Part shown: piece after piece, positions 1-8,470 of the stretch
How positions within the stretch are numbered: the stretch's first letter is position 1
How the letters are laid out: each line of letters starts with the position of its first letter
DNA from: Robertmurraya andreesenii
GTDB lineage: Bacteria > Bacillota > Bacilli > Bacillales > Cytobacillaceae
DNA length: 64,000 bases
Reading direction: 5' to 3'
Assembly: GCF_030813005.1 (NCBI RefSeq)
Contig: NZ_JAUSTU010000004.1
Coordinates: 176,706 to 240,705 of the forward strand
Notes under the pieces: model-generated
The model's database searches: none
Told to the model about the DNA's origin: nothing
What the model saw: only the letters and a program-made list of their open reading frames with translations
Made by a program: the position numbers and the translations under genes

Positions 1-64
1 AAGTCCGAGTAGACTATATATTCCGTTTAGTTTAACGACGTAACGTTCGGTCTTATAAACAAAC

Positions 65-934
65 TTACATCCCGTTAATTTCGCGTAAAACATCGGGTAA
101 AGTATCAAGTCGCCTTACGGGCGTTACGACATGCCGGCAATTTGGATGAAATATTTCACGTCGAGGCAAGTCGCCGATATACGGGTAATCTCCGTCAGCA
201 TCGCGCGTTAGTTTAACTATTTTGCCTTCGTAAAATTTACACGCATCAATCGCGTTGTGACGACTAATGACTCCGTATAGTGCGTCGCGCGATATTCCGT
301 CATTTATAGCCGCCTCACGCTGAGCACTCGCCATCTTTGTACGAACAACCATTTCAGCGTAGACTTGCGGTTTCCATCTCCGATTACTAGCGTCAATAAT
401 GCCAGTATTCAACGAATCTCCTAATCTAGCGCGCAACTCTTGAACAATTTCGCGCTTCAAGGTTGCCGTAGCATTTACGCCTTGCGTAAGATTCGAGCGC
501 ATAACTTCCGCGGTTACCTCACGAACTGCAATTCGTACTTTTCGGTCAACGTTTTGAGTAATCTGCAGTAAATCCGATTGAGTGTCTGCGACCGCAGTTT
601 TAATTAAGTCTTGGTTAAGCCGATTAAACTTCATAATCTTCTCGGCTTCCGACAGGCTAGTCGCAATGCCTAACGCGATTAACGTCCTTGTTATTCCGTC
701 GCTTACTGCTTGGGGGATATACCGCTCAACCCATCCTAGCGCGCTTTTGTCTAAGTCTTTTAGAATCGCCTTGACGTTATTCAACGTTGCGCGCGTTTGA
801 GCCCTTTCAAATTTCGTAAGGTCAACTCGGCTCAACTCAGCCCTTAGATCATTTAGTGCTTTTTCGTAATAACCTACTAATAGGCTGACCTCGTAGTCAT
901 ATTTGGGCGTCGGGATTTCTCGGAAATTTACCAT
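65..934 (-). CDS. Phage minor head protein, MuF/SPP1 gp7 family
   Basis: 289 residues. The C-terminal third carries the Mu gpF-type signature: a conserved D-x-C followed by Y/F-x-G-K (near residue 235), then HPNCRH and a proline close to the end. The N-terminal two thirds are helical. These proteins sit at the portal vertex and act in head assembly, and in SPP1 gp7 in DNA ejection. The ATG at 934 overlaps the portal stop as TAATG, the standard portal-MuF translational coupling. It is the last complete structural gene before the window edge. Confidence 0.93.
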   Translation of the reverse strand: MVNFREIPTPKYDYEVSLLVGYYEKALNDLRAELSRVDLTKFERAQTRATLNNVKAILKDLDKSALGWVERYIPQAVSDGITRTLIALGIATSLSEAEKIMKFNRLNQDLIKTAVADTQSDLLQITQNVDRKVRIAVREVTAEVMRSNLTQGVNATATLKREIVQELRARLGDSLNTGIIDASNRRWKPQVYAEMVVRTKMASAQREAAINDGISRDALYGVISRHNAIDACKFYEGKIVKLTRDADGDYPYIGDLPRREIFHPNCRHVVTPVRRLDTLPDVLREINGM

Positions 935-2517
935 TAACTATCACCGCCGGCACTATCGTTGAATACTGTGGCGTCAACAAACCCTTCGACTCGTCTTTCG
1001 TCAGCATCAATACGACTGAGAATTTCGTCAGCTTTTTCGTCGTCAACGCTATCCTGGCGCTTAATCGCCGACTTGACATCAATCGTGGGCTTTCCGCCAG
1101 TGCGTAGATTCATAATCTCCGCTTCTTCTTTCGCGTTCTTCGGAATGCCGTCTTGCCAGTTGATTTTCGGGTAAACCGGCTCAAAATCGAAATCTCCGTG
1201 AACTGTATCGAGGATTTGACACGTCCACAATGCGTCGCGGATTGCTTTGTCATAGTGCGTTCGAATTCGCTTAACTTTCGAAAGTATCGGCATAAACCGC
1301 GCTTTAATCGCTGCACTATCCGTATGCGACGTTCCAGTGCCTCCACTATTTTCGCCGAGCACCGTACCGAATAGCCATTGCGGCGTTTCAGATAACTGAA
1401 AGACTAGCGAAATGAGCACCTCGAGCTCCTTAAACGCCGACGTTAACTGACCGTCCCATGTCATATAGCCGGGCGTTGCGTCGTCTTTGCTGACCGGTAT
1501 ATAAATACCGCCGATTTTCGTTTGCCCTACGCCTTCAAGTTCGGGACCGTATGCCGTCGGGTCGCTGTGCTTCCATAGGATATAGTCGATTTGCACAAGG
1601 CGGTCGTTAATCGCGGCAAGCAACGTTTCGATTTTTTCAAGCCCTCCCACGCCGTACCATTCGTCGTCTACCGACTTATACGGAATGTGATGTACGAGTA
1701 AATGAGGCACGCCAGTTTCGACGATATCCTCGGCTTTGCCTGTCGGGACCCTTTCGCCAATCTTGTAGACTTGTAACGGGTAGCCCCACGACATATCGAC
1801 GCCGCCTTCGTATTCGTGCAAGCGATAACGTTCGTAAATGATAAAGCCGGGCACGTGTCGCTCAACGTTTAAAAACGGGATTTCTTCGCGTTTACTCACG
1901 ACGTATTCAACCGTGGCAATATTGACCGCTTTGTACGATTTTACGTTACCGCGCGATGTTTCGGGGAATACGCAGTCAGCCGCAACGTGCTCGATGACCG
2001 GCTCCATTTCGATGTTTTCCGGTATTGCGAAGCCTAGCTTTTCAATCTCCGAAAAATCCTGCCGGTAGCCATACCGCGTTTTAATCCAAGCGTCGCCGCG
2101 ATAGCCGTTACCGATTGCGTTTTCGTGAATCAGCTTGATTAAATCGTTTTCCTCGACGTAATGGTTAAGGCGTTTTTGTTGCGGCGTGTCGTCCGGCAAA
2201 CCCGACTCGAAACTCGGCGGTTCGCCTACGAGCAAATCGGCGGGCTTCGTCACGATGATGTCGGCGAGATTGACCGCGATATAAAGCATTTTTAATTGTG
2301 GCGCGTGCGGCGTATCTTTTAGAATTGCCGATGCTCGTTCGTATACTTCCGCGTGGCGACCTTCGAATAACTTTTTCATTCGCTTGTATTTCGAGATTCG
2401 CTCACGGTCGGCAACCGGCGGAAACTCTTCGCCCGTCTGAAACGAGTCGTACGTCTGAAATACTTCGCCATTGTCCGCGCGTTTTTCGATTTCTCTTTTC
2501 GTATTAAAGCCGAGCAC
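934..2517 (-). CDS. Phage portal protein, SPP1 gp6-like
   Basis: 527 residues, normal for the SPP1 Gp6/phage_prot_Gp6 portal family. The N-terminus has a kinase-binding-like helical start and the conserved KPADLLVGEPP-type stretch near residue 90. A central WKHSDPTAYGPELEG segment and the QLSETPQWLFG segment are typical of this family. It forms the dodecameric DNA channel at the capsid vertex and docks terminase. It starts with GTG at 2517 behind an AAGGGGG ribosome-binding site located at the end of the upstream methyltransferase, and ends overlapping muF. The gene is separated from terminase by an inserted methyltransferase-HNH pair. Confidence 0.94.
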   Translation of the reverse strand: MLGFNTKREIEKRADNGEVFQTYDSFQTGEEFPPVADRERISKYKRMKKLFEGRHAEVYERASAILKDTPHAPQLKMLYIAVNLADIIVTKPADLLVGEPPSFESGLPDDTPQQKRLNHYVEENDLIKLIHENAIGNGYRGDAWIKTRYGYRQDFSEIEKLGFAIPENIEMEPVIEHVAADCVFPETSRGNVKSYKAVNIATVEYVVSKREEIPFLNVERHVPGFIIYERYRLHEYEGGVDMSWGYPLQVYKIGERVPTGKAEDIVETGVPHLLVHHIPYKSVDDEWYGVGGLEKIETLLAAINDRLVQIDYILWKHSDPTAYGPELEGVGQTKIGGIYIPVSKDDATPGYMTWDGQLTSAFKELEVLISLVFQLSETPQWLFGTVLGENSGGTGTSHTDSAAIKARFMPILSKVKRIRTHYDKAIRDALWTCQILDTVHGDFDFEPVYPKINWQDGIPKNAKEEAEIMNLRTGGKPTIDVKSAIKRQDSVDDEKADEILSRIDADERRVEGFVDATVFNDSAGGDS

Positions 2518-2519
2518 TA

Positions 2520-3461
2520 TTAATTACCCCCTTTCACTTTAGCTGCGTCTTCTATGCGTTTATTGGCGATTTCTACGTATTCTTTCTCGCGTTCTATGGC
2601 GATGAAATTTCGGTTAGTGTTTACACAAGCAACCGCAGTACTACCGCTGCCCGCAGTCAAATCCACTACAGTATCACCCTCATTACTAAACGTTTTTATT
2701 AAATCTTCAAGCAATAACACCGGTTTTTGGGTAGGATGATATCCACTATAATCCTTTTTGTATTTAAGGATATTAGACTTGTATTTATTCCCTTCCCATA
2801 AATTAAACGTAGAAGGATAGTTATTACGATTACTATCTAAGGCATCTTGTTGTGCTTTTACCACTTCTTCGTAAGATATTTTGAAACGTCCTGTTAAAGC
2901 TTGTAGCTGACACAGATATTTTTCATTAGGTACTCTAAATTGTTTACCGCGGGTAAAGAAGTGACTTGCGTGTGTTGTGCCTAGTTTTTCGCAAATCTCT
3001 TTAATTGTTAATCCACATTTTTTAAATTCGGTATAAAAGTATTCCTGCAATACGTGTCCAGTTTTATCTTCTTCATACTTGCTAAACACTAAAATATCCT
3101 CGTAAAAACTAACAGGAGCCTTTCTACACCCTAATGCGTTCGCAAAACTATCTTTCTCCCAAACCATGCGATATGAAAAAGGAACTTTCGAAATGGCCTC
3201 GGATATTAATCTCGTTGTATAAGGCTCCTGACTAAATAACACCATCTTGCCATTCTTTCGTAAAATCCGATTAGCAATCTCGTAAACCTTCTCGGGTTCT
3301 ATTACCATATCCCAGCCGTTAATACCTAACTTTCGTCCTCCGTCCGTGTTCATATTACCGTAGGGTAAGTCGGTCAGTATTAAATCGACACTTCCGCTTT
3401 CTATTCCTTTACTTACGTCAAGGCAGTCGCCTTGCGTTACTTTGTTTAATAAGTCGGTCAA
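2520..3461 (-). CDS. DNA methyltransferase (N4/N6 type) with an internal HTH insertion
   Basis: 313 residues. Motif IV is DLPYGN (residues about 31-36), a variant of D/N-PP-Y/F. Motif I is TAGSGSTA near residue 270 and is followed by FIAIERE, so the catalytic motif precedes the SAM-binding motif, as in beta-class enzymes. Between them a segment (about residues 145-200) reads like a helix-turn-helix (TIKEICEKLGTTHASHFF). It should methylate adenine N6 or cytosine N4; the site cannot be read from the sequence. Start is TTG at 3461 with GGAGGAGG inside the upstream HNH gene. More AT-rich than the portal and terminase around it. No cognate restriction enzyme is nearby, so it is an orphan enzyme. 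Confidence 0.9.
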   Translation of the reverse strand: MTDLLNKVTQGDCLDVSKGIESGSVDLILTDLPYGNMNTDGGRKLGINGWDMVIEPEKVYEIANRILRKNGKMVLFSQEPYTTRLISEAISKVPFSYRMVWEKDSFANALGCRKAPVSFYEDILVFSKYEEDKTGHVLQEYFYTEFKKCGLTIKEICEKLGTTHASHFFTRGKQFRVPNEKYLCQLQALTGRFKISYEEVVKAQQDALDSNRNNYPSTFNLWEGNKYKSNILKYKKDYSGYHPTQKPVLLLEDLIKTFSNEGDTVVDLTAGSGSTAVACVNTNRNFIAIEREKEYVEIANKRIEDAAKVKGGN

Positions 3462-4220
3462 TTAAACTGCCTCCTCCGCGTTCTTGGCATAAAGAAAACG
3501 CCGACTATTTTCAGCCGACGATAACCACTTATCGTATTGAGTTTTCGTATTACCACCGTATCCGTATTTTCCGTGGAAGTCTTTATGACAATCTTCGCAA
3601 AGTGTAACGCCATTATCGACGTCTAATCGTTTCTCCTTTGCGATGTTCCACCCATCTAAGTGGTGTGAAACTAGATTTCCGCCCCTACTATCTCCGCAAC
3701 ACTGACACGAAAAATTATCTCGCTTTTTGACTGCGAATTGCCATGCTGTGTAACCAGGAAAAGCCCGCGTAGTTTCGCGTTCTTCTTTTGATAAATCGGC
3801 GTTGTAATTCCAATGTCCTGACCCACTCATTTTTATAAATTTACAAATTGGGCAACGGTATCCTTTGTGTATAAAGTCAATCGGGTTTACTTCGTACTCG
3901 TGACCGAAATCACATCGTAACTTAGCTTTTTTAAAAGCGCCGTTAACTTCGGAGATTAACGTATATCCATGTACATTTTTCGCCACATAATCGTTAAATT
4001 CTTGAGTACTTAATCGTTCATTTCCAGCACACTTAGCACAACCGTAACCTTTGTTTACGACGCTTTGTACTCTTTTCCTCTTAACGTGTCCGCACTTCTT
4101 ACACTGCATTAACGCATTTTCTTTTTGGCTTCGAACTTCCTCAAGTACGATAAAACCTCTCTCGGCTATTATTCTCGCAAACTCTTCCGGTGTCCTCATT
4201 ATTTTTCCCATTATCATCAT
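3462..4220 (-). CDS. HNH endonuclease with zinc-ribbon repeats
   Basis: 252 residues. Two Cys-rich ribbons (CKKCG...CAKC near 40-70 and the CDFGHE...CPIC region near 105-135) precede a C-terminal HNH domain: CQCCG, then SHHLDGW, then DNGVTLCEDCHKDFH. This is the organisation of free-standing homing or mobile HNH nucleases that cut recipient DNA. It lies between terminase and portal together with a methyltransferase, and both are more AT-rich than the flanks, suggesting a later insertion into the packaging operon. Several ATGs lie close together at the N-terminus (4220, 4217, 4211, 4199), so the exact start is uncertain. Confidence 0.88.
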   Translation of the reverse strand: MMIMGKIMRTPEEFARIIAERGFIVLEEVRSQKENALMQCKKCGHVKRKRVQSVVNKGYGCAKCAGNERLSTQEFNDYVAKNVHGYTLISEVNGAFKKAKLRCDFGHEYEVNPIDFIHKGYRCPICKFIKMSGSGHWNYNADLSKEERETTRAFPGYTAWQFAVKKRDNFSCQCCGDSRGGNLVSHHLDGWNIAKEKRLDVDNGVTLCEDCHKDFHGKYGYGGNTKTQYDKWLSSAENSRRFLYAKNAEEAV

Positions 4221-4341
4221 CCCCGTATATGATTTCCCGTATTTTTAAACTGGCGGAAAACACAATCGGGATTTGTGCTTTTCGAATCCGATAGCTAGTC
4301 GGCTCCTATTCCGCCTATGTAACTCGCCGGGGAAGCGAGTG

Positions 4342-4770
4342 CTATCCGTTCAGCAAGTCGTCTAATTCTTCCAACTCTTTCTTTAAATCGTCGTTAGTAC
4401 GAGAACCAGTCGATTCAATCGTTTCGACTTGCGTTTTTTGTGTAAGCATGCCGAACCTTTGTAGATAAAGCGAAATTGCTTTAACTGACGGCTGACTTCC
4501 GTTAATCAACTTCATTAACTGCCCGTAAACGCCCGAGCGATACTCCGCGAGAAAATCGTCGGCGATTTCGTTCTTGTAGTCGATGAAATTCCGATTCTTT
4601 TTCCGCCACTCCCAAATCGTTTTATATGTGACGCCGACTTCTTCCGCAATTTCCTCTTGCGTGCGTTTTTCATCGTTACTGCGCAAGTCGTTTTCGACCA
4701 ATAAAAAAGCCGCCTTCTGTTGTTGGGCGGTTAATTTCGATTCGAGCTCCTTCAATCGTTTTGACGCCAT
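4342..4770 (-). CDS. terS: Terminase small subunit
   Basis: 142 residues from ATG 4770, chosen because GAAAGGAGG lies 8-10 bases upstream; the frame stays open further but would run into the large subunit gene. The N-terminus has a phBC6A51-type helix-turn-helix (TQEEIAEEVGVTYKTIWEWR, about residues 35-55). The C-terminus is helical and acidic (KKELEELDDLL), as expected for the part that contacts TerL. It recognises the packaging site and regulates TerL. It lies 19 bases downstream of terL, so the order is terL-terS rather than the more common terS-terL. Confidence 0.85.
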   Translation of the reverse strand: MASKRLKELESKLTAQQQKAAFLLVENDLRSNDEKRTQEEIAEEVGVTYKTIWEWRKKNRNFIDYKNEIADDFLAEYRSGVYGQLMKLINGSQPSVKAISLYLQRFGMLTQKTQVETIESTGSRTNDDLKKELEELDDLLNG

Positions 4771-4789
4771 GTTGCGCGCCCTCCTTTCG

Positions 4790-6544
4790 TTATAAATAGC
4801 TTGGTTTAACCGCGATTCTTGCTTTCGGTTTAAAGATGTTGTCGACCGCCATTTGTAGCGCGTCAATTGAGTCGTCGTGGTCGCCAAATGGGTATTGCGC
4901 CATTTGGTCGAGTAATAACGTATGCCTATCGTTAAGTACAAGCGTTTTATTATGCAAAATAGGTTCAAGCGATTCAATCCGCTGCTCCTTTGATGACTTC
5001 TGATTCTTGATATCGTTAATACGGCATTTGTAAACGCCCATCACTCGCGCTTTCTCTTGTAGCTGGCGATAAAATTCGTGATATGCGTTGATAGTCTCGA
5101 CGTTGAATATTCGTACATTAAACTGCTTAATCTTCGCGATGGCTACGTCGATGTAAGTGTGCGCTGGCTCTTTCGATGCGTGTTCGTCAAGAACAAAAAT
5201 TAAGCCGGTAGGCGAGTGCTTACCGACAATAATTATCGAGTTATAGTCCGACCGCTTATTCTTCCCCATAGCGATATCCCATGCGCCTACAACATAAAGG
5301 TCTTCCATCGGAATGCGCTTATCCTCGTAAGAAATAAACGTCCTGCCGTTCTCATAAACGTAGTGATATTTCGCGTAGTTGTCCGGGAAGAAAAACTGCT
5401 CGTCCTCACTAAACGCCAAGTTACGATACTCCGAATTATATGCCCGCGTGCCCATGTTTACTTTTTCGTGCATTAGCGCGCGATATGACCATCGCCACGG
5501 CCATGCGAGTTCTACGCCTTCTTCTAATTCGTCCTTATTGGCGTTGTAAAACTCGTCGACTTCCTCCATCGAATCGGCGCGTGCGTATACTTCGCAATAC
5601 TGCTCCCATAGCTTCGGATTCGACGGCTCGCTGATAACCGCGCCATGAAATGACGACTTGAAGTCCTTTCGTTTGAGTACGTGATTTAATAGCCCCGTAG
5701 CGCTAACCATTGTACCGACAAGCACTATCGCAGTTGACGCCGACCCAATCGGCACCACAACCGAGTTAAACCAATGCACCAACTTTTCGCGTGCTTCCTT
5801 TGTACCCTCGTTGTTCATCGACGAAGGGTCGTCAATAATTACGAGGTCAGGACGCACAGCACCGTGTCTTTTTCCGCGTAATTGCTTACCGGACGAGGAC
5901 GCTTCCACGAGCGTATTTGACGTAGTAATGAACGCCTCTTCGTTATCCTTTTCGTTCATCTGATTGCGTTCATGCAACAGCATGCCGAAATCTTCGCGAA
6001 ATAATGCGTTGAATTTTAGCTGCTTATTAATCCAGCCGATTAACTTTTTCGACAACGAGTCGGTTTCGGAAATCAGTAGAATGTATCTACGTTTGCGAAA
6101 CGCCACTTGATGCAACGGAAATGCATTCGAAAATACGCCCGATTTGGAATGTCCACGGGCCGCAGCTATCGCTAGTCGTGCATTGCGTTCAGCTTCGTTT
6201 ACGTGGTCGCACAGGTCGAAAAATTCACGATGAATGGGCGCGATTAATTCGATTGGGTCGTGCGCTGTTCCGTCGTCACTGTGGCGAATGACGTTGTCGT
6301 CGTTGCCGGGATTGCCTCCGTCGCTCAAGTATGTATACGTAAAATAGGCGATGTCTACCTCGGCCCGATGCACGCGTTTTAGCTTCGCCAGCTCTGTCTT
6401 GTCGTGCCGGAGCATTTCGACGTGGTATTCGGTAGCTTTACCGGATTTAACAAGCATGACTAATTTGCGCAAACGCTCCGTTAGCAAATCAATTCTTTGC
6501 GCTCGTTGGTCACGGTCGAGCCATTCACCGTTGATATACGCCAT
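4790..6544 (-). CDS. terL: Terminase large subunit (packaging ATPase/nuclease)
   Basis: 584 residues from ATG 6544, which has GGAAAGGAGG upstream; a longer frame to 6661 exists but has no ribosome-binding site. The ATPase domain shows an atypical Walker A at about residues 128-136 (AARGHSKSG) and Walker B PDLVIIDDPS with the following acidic residues. The C-terminal RNase H-like nuclease domain begins near VVGAWDIAMGKNK (first catalytic Asp) and ends with the DHDDSIDAL motif. This is the Terminase_6 arrangement of DNA-packaging motors. It heads the structural operon on the minus strand, downstream of a 1-kb regulatory region. Confidence 0.95.
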   Translation of the reverse strand: MAYINGEWLDRDQRAQRIDLLTERLRKLVMLVKSGKATEYHVEMLRHDKTELAKLKRVHRAEVDIAYFTYTYLSDGGNPGNDDNVIRHSDDGTAHDPIELIAPIHREFFDLCDHVNEAERNARLAIAAARGHSKSGVFSNAFPLHQVAFRKRRYILLISETDSLSKKLIGWINKQLKFNALFREDFGMLLHERNQMNEKDNEEAFITTSNTLVEASSSGKQLRGKRHGAVRPDLVIIDDPSSMNNEGTKEAREKLVHWFNSVVVPIGSASTAIVLVGTMVSATGLLNHVLKRKDFKSSFHGAVISEPSNPKLWEQYCEVYARADSMEEVDEFYNANKDELEEGVELAWPWRWSYRALMHEKVNMGTRAYNSEYRNLAFSEDEQFFFPDNYAKYHYVYENGRTFISYEDKRIPMEDLYVVGAWDIAMGKNKRSDYNSIIIVGKHSPTGLIFVLDEHASKEPAHTYIDVAIAKIKQFNVRIFNVETINAYHEFYRQLQEKARVMGVYKCRINDIKNQKSSKEQRIESLEPILHNKTLVLNDRHTLLLDQMAQYPFGDHDDSIDALQMAVDNIFKPKARIAVKPSYL

Positions 6545-7120
6545 GTTAGCGTCCTCCTTTCCGTTGGGAATCTTCGTAAATACAAAAAAGACAACCGCTA
6601 GGCATCCGATTGCCTTTCGTCTATCTGCGAAAACGCCCCGAGTTTGAAAAATTGTTCGCAAATTCCGTACGTCAAATTCCGAAAAAATAAAAAGTGGGCT
6701 TGGGGGTTTTTGAATTCAGTATTCACTCGGATGCATGAACGATTGTATATTAGTGTATTGTATATTCAATTCTAGTAGACATAATACTTATTATGAGGAA
6801 TTCACCCCGTTGCATAACCGCGCCATATCAACGTTTGTCGACCGCCCCTATTCCGCCTTTATGCACGATTTTATACATCGTTGTCACACCGCCATTCCCA
6901 CGCTCCCATTCCGCAGTATTTCCCGCGATTCATGCATACGGAAGCGACACCACGATTGCATACGATTTGCATAAAATAGCGCTAACCCCCCTGAGTTTTA
7001 GGCGGTCGCGTCCGGTAGAGGCTCCTCGCGGATAAATTAACCGTTCCGCATTACGGCAACTAACGAAGGCTATCCGCCATTATTCCGCGTTCCTTCTTAT
7101 TAATATATCTAACGGAATCC

Positions 7121-7201
7121 TTAACGTAATGTCGGGCGAAGTCTCCGCACTCCTTTCCGGAGCGTATACGCAATGTAAGCCAATAGTAATATCCGTCTCA
7201 T
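7121..7201 (-). CDS. Possible 26-residue basic hydrophobic peptide
   Basis: ATG at 7201 is preceded by GGAAAGGAG at ideal spacing. The frame encodes 26 residues: a short hydrophobic start (ILLLAYIAY) followed by an Arg/Lys-rich tail. It lies alone in the leader of the packaging operon. It may be a real membrane-active micropeptide or leader peptide, but such a short frame can arise by chance. Function unknown. Confidence 0.35.
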   Translation of the reverse strand: MRRILLLAYIAYTLRKGVRRLRPTLR

Positions 7202-7272
7202 TACCGTGCTCCTTTCCGTTTGTGTAACGCAAAATAACCCGGCACGATTTTCGTACCAGGCGCGTTTGCCTA

Positions 7273-7290
7273 ATTCCTACGAATGGGAAT
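7273..7290. repeat. Solitary copy of the ATTCC...GGGAAT palindrome
   Basis: The 18 bases match the middle unit of the array at 7478-7495 exactly. It lies about 160 bases downstream of the array in the direction of minus-strand transcription, as expected for an auxiliary operator. Confidence 0.55.
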
Positions 7291-7448
7291 TGGCGCTATC
7301 TTTTTATTCTTATTAATACTCTTTGCGATAAGATATACCTATATACGCGTATTCGTTATTACTAAAGACGGCGCCGAGTGAATGAGCGTTAGCGAATGAA
7401 CTCGCGCAATCTTTATTATTATTAATTCGTTATTATTACGTTGTTCTT

Positions 7449-7519
7449 ATTATATTCCCGCATTTAGGAATTGATTAATTCCTACGAATGGGAATCGATT
7501 AATTCCCGCATTTAGGAAT
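7449..7519 (-). promoter_or_regulatory. Probable late promoter with three palindromic sites at 24-bp spacing
   Basis: Three imperfect palindromes (ATTCC...GGAAT type, 18 bp each) start at 7454, 7478 and 7502, exactly 24 bases apart. The outer two are identical and the middle one is close to their reverse complement. On the minus strand a perfect TATAAT (7449-7454) directly abuts the first site, and no -35 consensus is present at 17 bp. This suggests an activator-dependent promoter driving terL and downstream genes. The last site overlaps the end of the 7512-7898 gene. Confidence 0.5.
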
Positions 7520-7898
7520 CGGGCGCCATTCGCTCATACAACGGCATATACATCTTCTTCGCGTGCCCATGCCACGGTATTTTTCGCGTCACCATCACGC
7601 CTTCACTGACGAGTATGTCGATGAGCCCTTTGATGCGGTCTTTGTGTATGCCGGTGTCCTCGGCGATTTGAGCCACGCTAGGAAACGCCCACATATACGC
7701 CCCACCTTCGCTTTGCCCGTTCGTATACGCGTGCATATAGCCGTACAAAACCACGCAGTCCCTCGCAGTCTGTCCGCCGTACTTCGCCTTTAATTCCGGC
7801 AGCAACACGCGGTAAATATCGTGTGGCACCACGGCATAGCCGCCGCTGGCTAGCACGCTTTCTTTTTGACGCAAAGCCTCTTTCGCAAATTGTTCCAA
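7512..7898 (-). CDS. Winged-helix DNA-binding protein
   Basis: 128 residues from TTG 7898 (GGAGGG 9 bases upstream). A helix-turn-helix is visible in the C-terminal half (SVAQIAEDTGIHKDRIKGLI, about 77-97), followed by a beta-wing-like stretch (VMVTRKIP). This resembles replication-initiator/DnaD N-terminal-type wHTH domains rather than a repressor of the Xre class. It is the last gene before the palindrome array and late promoter, so it is a candidate for the protein that binds there. Exact role unknown. Confidence 0.75.
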   Translation of the reverse strand: MEQFAKEALRQKESVLASGGYAVVPHDIYRVLLPELKAKYGGQTARDCVVLYGYMHAYTNGQSEGGAYMWAFPSVAQIAEDTGIHKDRIKGLIDILVSEGVMVTRKIPWHGHAKKMYMPLYERMAPDS

Positions 7899-7951
7899 TA
7901 TAATCGCCCTCCACGTAAATTAATTCGACTTATAAGCGTTAAAATACATAA

Positions 7952-8128
7952 TTACGCAGGCTTTTGCGCCTGCCACTTCGTCAGCAATTCGTCAAGCTCG
8001 CTGCTGCGTTTGTACTGCCAAAACTTGCGCAACGTCTTTTCGTTTAGCCCCACGCAAATAAAGCGCTGGCCGTGCGTTTGTAGGAACGCCTGTAAGTTCG
8101 GCGAGTAGCAATAGTAGAATTCGTTCAT
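7952..8128 (-). CDS. Small protein, DUF5659-like
   Basis: 58 residues from ATG 8128 with GGAGG upstream. The pattern (M)NEFYYCYSPNLQAFL...GQRFICVGLNEKTLRKFW matches the short phage DUF5659 proteins, which have a conserved YCYS..L start, a C-x-G-L centre and an aromatic F-W near the end. Function unknown; such proteins are common in phages and plasmids of Firmicutes. It follows a strongly folding leader (8158-8257). Confidence 0.75.
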   Translation of the reverse strand: MNEFYYCYSPNLQAFLQTHGQRFICVGLNEKTLRKFWQYKRSSELDELLTKWQAQKPA

Positions 8129-8157
8129 TCCGCATAACCTCCGTTAAATTAAAAATA

Positions 8158-8257
8158 GCGCAGCGCTCGGAAGCATTCCGCGGATGGTCGCTAAGATATA
8201 TTGACCGGCGTTGGTCCGCTTACTTTCGCAGAGGCGTATCCGGTTCTATTGCTGCGC
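8158..8257 (-). ncRNA. Candidate structured RNA / leader of the DUF5659-like gene
   Basis: On the minus strand these 100 bases can fold into a closed multi-helix form. A 7-bp outer stem (GCGCAGC/GCTGCGC) encloses ACCGG/CCGGT, which itself encloses TCTGC/GCGGA, plus a separate CGGAA-TGC-TTCCG hairpin. The outer stem is followed by a U-rich run and then the ribosome-binding site of the gene at 7952-8128, the position of a cis-regulatory leader. I recognise no known riboswitch class. The pairing was drawn by hand and its stability was not calculated. Confidence 0.4.
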
Positions 8258-8261
8258 AAAT

Positions 8262-8432
8262 AAAAAAGCCGCCAACTTTGCGCTGATGAGCGCCAAAATC
8301 CCATCCGCCATGTAGTGGTTCGGAAGGTCGGGCGGAGCATACCCGCCTCATGCGTTTACCTTTCGATAAAGACCCCTAGGGCCTTATACTCCTAGTCCAA
8401 ACATTTCACGGAAAAGTAAGCCGATTTAACGC
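8262..8432 (-). other. Non-coding, fold-prone segment with a GAAA-loop hairpin
   Basis: No coding frame is seen. On the minus strand there is a TTTATC-GAAA-GGTAAA hairpin with a GNRA loop (8355-8370), a GGCGG/CCGCC stem near 8330-8350 and a GCGCT-CATC-AGCGC hairpin near 8283-8297, followed by a T6 run at about 8262. It could be part of a larger non-coding RNA with the 8158-8257 element. Confidence 0.35.
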
Positions 8433-8470
8433 AAAAAAGCGCCCCAATCCTTAGGACTGAGGGCGGGGGC
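8433..8470 (-). terminator. Rho-independent terminator after the AP2-domain gene
   Basis: On the minus strand a GC-rich stem (GCCC...CAGTCC / GGATTG...GGGC) with a short loop is followed by six T residues. It starts directly at the stop codon of the 8470-9108 gene. Confidence 0.8.

Larger units (their letters stand above)
6545..7511 (-). other. Long non-coding region upstream of the packaging operon
   Basis: About 970 bases with no long coding frame of phage-like codon use on either strand. It contains one tiny open frame with a good ribosome-binding site (7121-7201), a palindrome array beside a -10 sequence (7449-7519) and a fourth copy of that palindrome (7273-7290). Being just upstream of terL on the transcribed strand, it probably holds the late promoter and leader of the structural operon. 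A 33-codon Cys-containing frame around 6870-6970 was seen but is not convincing. Confidence 0.5.

Noticed and set aside
2520..4220. Restriction-modification system (methyltransferase plus HNH nuclease)
   Set aside because: The HNH protein has the zinc-ribbon plan of homing nucleases, and such pairs are common separate phage insertions; no evidence that they share a site.
7454..7519. Short CRISPR array
   Set aside because: Only three palindromic units with 6-base spacers, no variable spacers of about 30 bases and no cas genes; better explained as operators.
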